Shown: piece by piece, positions 53,048 to 58,181 of the stretch
How positions within the stretch are numbered: the stretch's first letter is position 1
Layout: the number at the start of each line of letters is the position of its first letter
Source of the DNA: Candidatus Tityobacter terrigena
Lineage (GTDB): Bacteria > Vulcanimicrobiota > Vulcanimicrobiia > Vulcanimicrobiales > Vulcanimicrobiaceae
Direction: 5' to 3'
Assembly: GCA_003156715.1 (NCBI GenBank)
Contig: PMHO01000045.1
Coordinates: forward strand, 103,939-162,119
DNA length: 58,181 nt
Position numbers and translations under genes: made by a program
The notes under the pieces: model-generated
Database searches by the model: none
Told to the model about the DNA's origin: nothing
Seen by the model: the letters and a program-made list of their open reading frames with translations, nothing else

Positions 53048-54498
53048 GAGGGCACCTGACACGCGGCAGCGCGATCGGAACGTGGTACTTGCGCGTAGAG
53101 TTGGCACGCGATGGCAACGGCCAGCGTCGCCAGCGGCGTGAGGCAGTGCATGGAACGAAAGCCGAAGCGCAGCGCCGGTTGCGCGACCTGCTGCGCGAGG
53201 TTGAGGCTGGCGGCTACGCCGGTGATAACCGGCTAACAGTCCGCGAGCTCGCGCTGCGGTGGCTTGCAGCCAAAGAGCAACGCGTCGCAATTAAAACATA
53301 TGCCTTCTACGCGTCGCGCGTTCGGCTCTATATCGTGCCTGCGCTTGGATCGTTGCGCGCGGAGCAGCTACGCCCAGCGCACGTCGAAGCGGTGGTCAGC
53401 GCGTGGTCGCGCGGCAAGCGCAACGATCGAGAACGCGGCGCACTCTCGGCACGCACAGTCGCGCACATCTTTAACACGATGCGCACAATGCTGCGCTGGG
53501 GCGCCAGGATGGGATTAGTCATGCGAAGTGCTGCGGATTCGGTCGACCCGCCACGCTTCCAGCGCAGGGAAATGCACGTGCTCGATCCTGCCGGCGTCAC
53601 CAAGCTGCTGCGCGCCGCGCAAGGTACAGAACTGCAAGCGATCATTGCGGTGGCGATCGGAACTGGGTTGCGGCGCGGTGAGCTGCTCGCCTTGCGGTGG
53701 TCCGACGTCGATCTCGATGCACGGCGGCTCAACGTCCGCCGCTCACTTGAGAGTTACAAGGGCGCCACACGAACGAAGCCGCCGAAGACTGCGCGGAGCG
53801 CGAGAACAATCGCACTGCCGCCGTTTGTCATCGACGTTCTCCGCAACGAGCAGATACGCCAACGAGAACTGCGGCGTACGCCCGCCGACGATTGGATCTT
53901 CACGCGCCCGGACGGCGCCTTGTGGGAGCCTGGGGCCTTCTCGCTGGCATTCGCGCGGTTTATCAAGGCTGCGAAGCTCCCGCACGTGCGCTTTCACGAT
54001 TTGCGACACTCGTTCGGAACGCTCGCGCTTGCGTCGGGCGTCGATCTTCAAACCGTGTCGCGCGCGCTCGGCCACGAATCAACGGCAATCACGTCGCGAA
54101 TTTACCTTCACGCGATTGACGCGCTACAGGAAGATGCCGCAGCACGCATTGAGGGGCTGCTTGGAACCGTGGTTTCACATGCTCTTGCGAAGCCGTCAGG
54201 TTCGCTCACCCTTCGACAGGCTCAGGGTGACACTGAAGGGCAGGCTCGCGTTAACAACCCCGACGAGTCCGTTCCACAACGATGCCACATCAAGCCGGCG
54301 GCAATCAAAAACGCTCGTAGATTCGAGCGTTTTGTGGTAGCGCCAACGGGAATCGAATCGGTCGCAGTACGGTTATGGCGGGACGGGACGGGTCGCGAAC
54401 GGCCGCTTTACAAGGGTTTCGGGTCACCGCGGGTTGCGCCGGGTCGCTCGCGGTTGCGATCGACGGCAACCGTTTGGCAACCGCGGTTCGGTCGCTAG
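53044..54498 (+). CDS. int: Tyrosine recombinase (integrase) of island B
   Basis: This 484-residue protein has an arm-binding/Arm-DNA-like N-terminus (1-60), a SAM-like core-binding domain (62-155) and the catalytic domain with Arg210 (IGTGLRRGE), Lys248, His318-x-x-Arg321 (FHDLRHSFG), His344 (ALGHES) and Tyr354 (RIYLH), all intact. It should join the att repeat at 54335 with a tRNA 3' end. The last 108 residues are an odd tail that reads through a repeat hairpin (54206), a terminator-like hairpin (54307) and the att repeat itself, so the tail is probably a passive extension. Confidence 0.93.
   Translation: MRGHLTRGSAIGTWYLRVELARDGNGQRRQRREAVHGTKAEAQRRLRDLLREVEAGGYAGDNRLTVRELALRWLAAKEQRVAIKTYAFYASRVRLYIVPALGSLRAEQLRPAHVEAVVSAWSRGKRNDRERGALSARTVAHIFNTMRTMLRWGARMGLVMRSAADSVDPPRFQRREMHVLDPAGVTKLLRAAQGTELQAIIAVAIGTGLRRGELLALRWSDVDLDARRLNVRRSLESYKGATRTKPPKTARSARTIALPPFVIDVLRNEQIRQRELRRTPADDWIFTRPDGALWEPGAFSLAFARFIKAAKLPHVRFHDLRHSFGTLALASGVDLQTVSRALGHESTAITSRIYLHAIDALQEDAAARIEGLLGTVVSHALAKPSGSLTLRQAQGDTEGQARVNNPDESVPQRCHIKPAAIKNARRFERFVVAPTGIESVAVRLWRDGTGRERPLYKGFGSPRVAPGRSRLRSTATVWQPRFGR
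54206..54230. repeat. REP-like hairpin inside the integrase tail
   Basis: TCACCCT and AGGGTGA flank the 11-base loop TCGACAGGCTC. This CCCTTCGACAGGCTCAGGG pattern is a well-known mobile palindrome in many bacteria, often translated as LRQAQG, which is visible in the tail here (LTLRQAQGD). Confidence 0.6.
54307..54333 (-). terminator. Terminator-like hairpin behind the tRNA-end repeat
   Basis: AACGCTCG and CGAGCGTT form a perfect stem (10 bp with flanking A/T pairs) around TAGATT. On the minus strand it ends in TTTTT just after the tRNA 3' CCA, exactly where a tRNA terminator belongs. This supports the view that the att core came from a tRNA end with its terminator. Confidence 0.6.
54335..54359. 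repeat. Attachment-site repeat, right copy (25 bp)
   Basis: Exact copy of 40651-40675, inside the integrase tail (read as VVAPTGIES). The two copies bracket 13.7 kb, island B. Confidence 0.75.
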
Positions 54499-54651
54499 AA
54501 CGCTTCGGCCTTCGGGCGCCGGATTGCTCCGACGTTGAAGGGCGCGGCGACCGTCAACAGGTCAGCCGTGCAAGCAGGGGTGCACCAGCGCCTCGCCCTG
54601 TGCTTCCGACGTGACAGCCGCCGCGACCTTGCGAAGGGCCACGCCGGGCCA

Positions 54652-55335
54652 TCATAGGGACGCCCACCTCCCCGCCTTGTACCCCTTGAACACCTCGCGA
54701 AATGCGGAGGTTAGTTTACCAGAAATGTCCGGGAGACTAGGCCTAACGTTATGCTCCCACTTGAGCGTTTGTTCTTGAAGCAAACGCTCGACGGTTCTCG
54801 ACGTGCTGTTCGTTACGAAGAATTCGTGCTTCGCCGACAAGTCGCGGGCCAACCCGACAAACGAGCGGCCGTAGTTGAGGTTCGTATTCGAAGCCAGGTG
54901 TTTGCATTCGATCGCGACAAGGGCGCTCTTTGATGCCGGCGATACTTCGTTTACCCGGCAAAATGACGCATGATCGGCCAGTAACGCCACGATATCGCAC
55001 TCGTGTTCTACTTCAGATGTGCCGCGGACGCGAATTCCAATATGCGCCTCAACTGGCATCTTTCGGTCGAAGGCAATCAGCGCATGCGTGTAGCCTGGTC
55101 CATCGCGGTAGATCCATCCTGGCGATATCCTGAAGCAGAGAGATGTCGCGATAAGTCCATTGGCGCGCCGATATGTTATCGAGCCATGTTCAAGGCGCGC
55201 GGCCGCTAGCAATAGTCCGAACACGTATTGCTCAAATAGATCATTGTTCTGGACGCGGGATGCCGCGTAAGGCGCATTCACGGCTATCCCAACCAGTCTT
55301 AGAATCTCCGCCTGCAACTGCCGGTCAATAGGCAT
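54652..55335 (-). CDS. PD-(D/E)XK nuclease-like protein
   Basis: This 227-residue protein starts at ATG 55335 (TTG 55344 possible) and overlaps the upstream gene by 11 bases. A nuclease core is suggested by EVEHECDIVALLAD, supplying Asp, and KSALVAIECKHLASNTNL, supplying Glu-x-Lys, then a helix GRSFVGLARDLSAKHEFFVT. This arrangement is found in many restriction-like and defence nucleases. No specific family was recognised. It lies with the 162-residue protein and the HEPN-motif protein on one strand. Confidence 0.55.
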   Translation of the reverse strand: MPIDRQLQAEILRLVGIAVNAPYAASRVQNNDLFEQYVFGLLLAAARLEHGSITYRRANGLIATSLCFRISPGWIYRDGPGYTHALIAFDRKMPVEAHIGIRVRGTSEVEHECDIVALLADHASFCRVNEVSPASKSALVAIECKHLASNTNLNYGRSFVGLARDLSAKHEFFVTNSTSRTVERLLQEQTLKWEHNVRPSLPDISGKLTSAFREVFKGYKAGRWASL

Positions 55336-55813
55336 GTAGGACAAAATCCTTCAGCAAGAAGCGGAGTTTAGACGCAGCCTCCGAGGCCGCTGCGGAAGCT
55401 TGCCTTACATCGAATTTGTCAATTCCATCCTCGGCGGCAAAGACGACTGACTCGACTTCAGGACCCAAGAGTTCGAGGCCGGCCGCGCTTAACTCACCCG
55501 GTTCAACGAAGACCGAGTATACCGCCGTTAAGTAAAGTGCAACGACTTCGTCGATCGTATATTCACGAGTAATGGTCGCAGTCACGCGCCCTGGCTTAGT
55601 TTCAAAGGCGCTGAAGTAGTTATCAAAGTCCGCAAAAGCCTTTGAGGAATCAGTTGCTTCTCTGACCTCTTCGCGCAGGCCGACCGCAGATGCTTTTTTT
55701 CGTTCAACGTCAGCGCCCTGTTCTATTGCCTCACGAACGGAATCATCGACCCAAGCGAACCCGTGATCGCGCAGCAACGTCGAGAGCTTTTCAATAAACT
55801 CTGAAGTATCCAT
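55325..55813 (-). CDS. Hypothetical helical protein, partner of the PD-(D/E)XK gene
   Basis: This 162-residue, mostly helical protein opens with MDTSEFIEKLSTLLRDHGFA. It is acidic and has no motif that I recognise. It is translationally coupled to the PD-(D/E)XK gene, so the two probably act together, perhaps as immunity or sensor and effector. Confidence 0.55.
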   Translation of the reverse strand: MDTSEFIEKLSTLLRDHGFAWVDDSVREAIEQGADVERKKASAVGLREEVREATDSSKAFADFDNYFSAFETKPGRVTATITREYTIDEVVALYLTAVYSVFVEPGELSAAGLELLGPEVESVVFAAEDGIDKFDVRQASAAASEAASKLRFLLKDFVLHAY

Positions 55814-55949
55814 AATATGATTGTTTCGCAGGCCTTAACGTACGGTGGGGCAGTGGTGTACAGCAGAGTGACTTCTTCAGTTTTCGGGGCCTCCGGGCCG
55901 TGATCCGGTGGACCGGCTAGTACGACATCCGTGCGGCGCTCGCTTTCCG

Positions 55950-56750
55950 TCATCTAGTGAAGATGTCGGTGTCCGTCCGGTGCGCCCACGCGCGCGCGCT
56001 TTCGGTCGCCTCTTTGGCAAGCGCTAGAATAGCGAGCGGCCGAAAACCGAACCGTATCTTCTCGTAGTCGTCGCCGCCCGGCGCATCGCTGCTGTGGTTG
56101 CTGTAGAATGCGGGTTCGGGTGCGCCGCCCAGTTCGTTGACGAGATACGCCGCCTCACGACCCTTAGCTACGCTCAGCGCGTGGACGACCGAGTGGCGGT
56201 AGTCTGCGAGCAACATGCCGGCGTAGTCTGCGCGGCCGAAGAGCGTTGGCGGTAATACAAACTTGTGCTGAGCCGCCCAGGCTTCGAAGATGGCACGCCT
56301 TGGGTCGTCGACGGTTCGGCGGAGTTGCGGAACCGGAGCAATGGGAAACTCGCGCAACATCGGCGGGAGCATTGGCGCAAGTGCAAGAATCTTCGGCTCA
56401 GTGGCGTGGTGGATTTCACGCGCAAGCGTCGGAATCGAGATCCGGTTCGTGAACGAGGGGGCGAAGGTTTCGAGGAGACGTCGGAAGCGACGCACGTCTT
56501 TCCCCTTCGTCGAAAGCGGAGGCTGACCCGGGGTGAGCGTCGCCTGCTCGACATATCCACCGTAGTGCTCGGCAAGCGTTGTCAGCGCGATCATCGTCAA
56601 AGCGATGCCATCGATCGAATAGGGGTTCATGGCGAAGAGCTGCTCGGGGAGTTCGAGCCGCTCCCTCAGAAAGTCGTAACCGTTGTTGATGCGCCAGGTG
56701 CGCACTTCCGTTTCCGTCTGCGGCCACGGGTTCGGCCAGGTTCTGGGCAT
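55950..56750 (-). CDS. Hypothetical protein with HEPN-type RNase motif
   Basis: This 266-residue helical protein contains DYRHSVVHALSVAKGRE. RHSVVH (Arg185-His190) fits the R-phi-x3-H motif of HEPN ribonucleases, which cut RNA in many toxin and phage-defence systems. The rest (residues 1-150, LELPEQLFAMNPYSIDGIA) is unrecognised. A single motif of six residues can occur by chance, so the HEPN call is tentative. It is the last gene before the tmRNA end. Confidence 0.5.
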   Translation of the reverse strand: MPRTWPNPWPQTETEVRTWRINNGYDFLRERLELPEQLFAMNPYSIDGIALTMIALTTLAEHYGGYVEQATLTPGQPPLSTKGKDVRRFRRLLETFAPSFTNRISIPTLAREIHHATEPKILALAPMLPPMLREFPIAPVPQLRRTVDDPRRAIFEAWAAQHKFVLPPTLFGRADYAGMLLADYRHSVVHALSVAKGREAAYLVNELGGAPEPAFYSNHSSDAPGGDDYEKIRFGFRPLAILALAKEATESARAWAHRTDTDIFTR

Positions 56751-56915
56751 CGTATAACTTTCGCTGCGGGCTCACGCGATTGATTCCCGAGCGGGGCAGT
56801 GAGCCAAGAATCCCTGTCACGAGAAGACCTCGATTTCCGAATCGTGCCGGCTCCGGTTCTCGTCGGCGACGGTCGGCGACGAGCGTTTTCTTGCGACTGC
56901 AACGCAAGCGTGACC

Positions 56916-56965
56916 CCAACTTCGCATGTAAGGGGTCGGGGGTTCGAGTCCCTCCATCTCCACCA
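56916..56965 (+). other. tmRNA (ssrA) 3' end fragment, probable integration site
   Basis: The strand reads GCATGTAAGGGG, then a T-arm (GGGGGTTCGAGTCCCTC) and the acceptor end ATCTCCACCA. The CTCCACCA end and a GCATGTA block before the T-arm are typical of tmRNA. The 5' half, tag ORF and pseudoknots are absent, since a gene occupies the bases where they would be. Integrative elements often target the ssrA 3' end and leave such a copy at the far side. Confidence 0.55.
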
Positions 56966-56971
56966 ATAGAC

Positions 56972-56993
56972 CCCCGTATAACGGGGTTTCTTT
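56972..56993 (+). terminator. Rho-independent terminator
   Basis: CCCCGT and ACGGGG form a 6-bp stem with a 3-base loop, followed by TTTCTTT, 7 bases after the tmRNA CCA end. It fits the native ssrA terminator. Confidence 0.75.
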
Positions 56994-57708
56994 GCTTACT
57001 TGTCTAGCTTAGTTAGCAGGCTATTCGGCACCCTACAACCTTTCTTACAACCACTCGAGGACAAGAGAGCTGACCGCAACTGTTGGATCGCCACAGCGGG
57101 CGCGAGTAAGGCCGGGTCCCGGGACCGCGGCCGGACGAGACCTTCCTGGGCCTCGGCTTTATGGCTCGGCGCATCGGCGGCGGCCAGGTTCACATCCCGC
57201 ATCGTCCGGCTGGGTGATCGGTGCCTCGAGCGCGTCCAGCTCGCCGAACTTAGCCGCGTCGTCGGTAGCGAGAAAGGTCGTTCATCTTAGCCGACGGAGG
57301 GATTCCTCGCGGGCACCAGGCCCTCGAGGCTTGCGATCGAGCTCGCGCCCACTCGGCTATCCAGCGCATACCGCACGCCGCTCCGTTTCCTTGAGCAGCA
57401 AAACGACGAGATCAGCTCGGCCCAACTCGCCACCGAGGTGTGCTCAACAAGAACCTCTGGGTATGGTTTCCATCCGAAAAGCTCTTACGCGCTTCTGTCA
57501 GGTAAGTGTAGATGACCTCATCTGACTCACCAAACGTCTCCGGGCCTCACGTATGTACGAGTCGGCTTCAAGCGGGCTAATGATATCGCTGTTTTCGAGA
57601 AACTATCGACCGAATGGAGTAACAGTAAACTTGCTAAAGCCCGGGGCGTCGGAGGGAGCGTAATTATTATTAGGAGATTCCCGCTGGGTGGCCCGGCCTC
57701 GGCGGGCA
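56994..57708. other. Degraded intergenic stretch, about 715 bp
   Basis: No intact gene. A plus-strand piece near 57355-57430 reads as a winged-helix-like segment (SSAQLATEV) and may be a decayed regulator. The base before the IS21 end is AT-rich (near 57660). Confidence 0.35.
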
Positions 57709-57749
57709 CTTGAAAACCGGCCACCCGTGGGCAGTTCAAAATAGGCCAG
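57709..57749. mobile_element. IS21-family element end with subterminal repeats
   Basis: Two imperfect repeats of the form TTGAAAACCGGCCA and TTCAAAATAGGCCA occur 26 bases apart, as in the multiple transposase-binding sites at IS21 ends. The istB-like gene runs toward this end, as expected. Confidence 0.55.
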
Positions 57750-57796
57750 CGGCCACCGTCGTGCCCGGACAGAGTGTTACGTGGGCGGGTGTTGGA

Positions 57797-58181
57797 TTAC
57801 GCCATGGTGGGGACCTTGCGCCGGCGGGCAGCGAGATTGGATTCGTGAAGCCGGAAGCTCTTGCCGCGAATCTCGATGAGGTCGCTGTGATGCATCAAGC
57901 GATCGAGAAATGCAGCAACAGCCGGAGTGTCGCCGAACAACTTTGGCCAGTCGTCGAGCGGGCGGTTTGACGTTATGATCGTCGACGCTCGTTCGTAGCG
58001 CCGCATCACGATTTCGAGCAGATCTTCGGCTGCCGCCGTCGGAAGCTTGCGCATGCCGACGTCGTCGACAATTAGCAATGGGATTTCGCTGTAGGTCGCG
58101 ATCGCTTCCGCTCTTTCACCGGTGGCAGCCGCGAGAACGAGTTCCTCAAAGAGGACGTGCGCTCAACCAAACGGTCTCGCC
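57797..58181 (-). pseudogene. istB: istB-like ATPase of an IS21-family element (partial)
   Basis: The frame gives the C-terminal half of IstB: Walker B LLIVDDVGMRKLP, a sensor region IITSNRPLDDWPKLFGD and the typical end RLMHHSDLIEIRGKSFRL. IstB is the ATP-dependent helper of the IstA transposase. Reading upstream, an in-frame TGA occurs at 58165-58163 and no ATG follows, and the window ends 16 bases later, so the gene appears interrupted or deleted near VLFEELVLAAA. The Walker A half is outside the window. Confidence 0.65.

Noticed and set aside
56560..56965. Complete tmRNA gene
   Set aside because: The 5' acceptor strand (GGAGATG), the tag reading frame and pseudoknots cannot be found, and the bases are occupied by the 3'-5' frame of the HEPN-motif gene.
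57355..57530. Rex-like winged-helix gene
   Set aside because: Only about 20 residues look similar (SSAQLATEV); start, remaining domain and frame are missing.

Overview
The window looks like the chromosome of a high-GC, diderm (outer-membrane) bacterium. A TonB-dependent receptor, a YadA-like surface protein and secreted proteins with signal peptides indicate an outer membrane. The mix of S53 peptidase, NHL/YVTN beta-propellers, carotenoid oxygenase and Sec-dependent formate dehydrogenase would fit Candidatus Eremiobacterota (WPS-2) or a similar acidophile/soil lineage. That placement is inference; no rRNA or marker gene is present.

Bases 1-8.5 kb: the 5' part of a TonB receptor gene (minus strand), then a formate dehydrogenase operon (plus strand). 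The operon has two unusual traits. The catalytic chain contains an in-frame TGA (selenocysteine) followed by a SECIS-like hairpin. The chain is also split: its Fe-S/cofactor N-terminal part is a separate gene at the far end of the operon, after the NuoE/NuoF-like beta subunit. An OxlT-like MFS transporter and a 43-residue companion membrane protein follow and could carry formate or oxalate.

Bases 8.6-37.3 kb: ordinary chromosomal genes. They include a sedolisin-type peptidase, carotenoid oxygenase with a divergent TetR regulator, GNAT, an MFS gene broken by one TGA, Crp/Fnr and STAS regulators, an S74-chaperone surface protein, a beta-propeller, an orphan phage-tube-like protein, an ECF-sigma operon, a MocR regulator, an alpha/beta hydrolase with a decayed paralogue 8.5 kb away, and a photolyase. 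A stress/envelope operon (holin-X-like, YihY, DUF3618) contains a gene that seems to start at ATT. A class III cyclase-ATPase regulator and a DUF427 gene close this part.

Bases 37.5-57.0 kb: a stack of defence islands. Island A (37.5-40.6 kb) has three consecutive nuclease genes (DpnI-like, HNH, and a PD-(D/E)XK protein with a possible modified-base reader) and a decayed integrase. Island B (40.65-54.36 kb) lies between two copies of a 25-bp repeat that matches a tRNA 3' end. It holds a Schlafen/AlbA_2-STAND-TPR ATPase, a truncated CBASS-type nucleotidyltransferase, a type I restriction-modification operon (hsdM with a fused winged helix, hsdS, and hsdR split by a frameshift), an AbiEi/AbiEii toxin-antitoxin pair, an excisionase and an integrase. 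Island C (54.6-56.97 kb) carries a PD-(D/E)XK protein, a partner protein and a protein with a HEPN RNase motif, and ends at what looks like a tmRNA 3' end plus terminator, a common integration target.

Bases 57.0-58.2 kb: degraded sequence and the end of an IS21-family element with a partial istB. I found no CRISPR array, rRNA or intact tRNA. All assignments come from reading the sequence without database searches.
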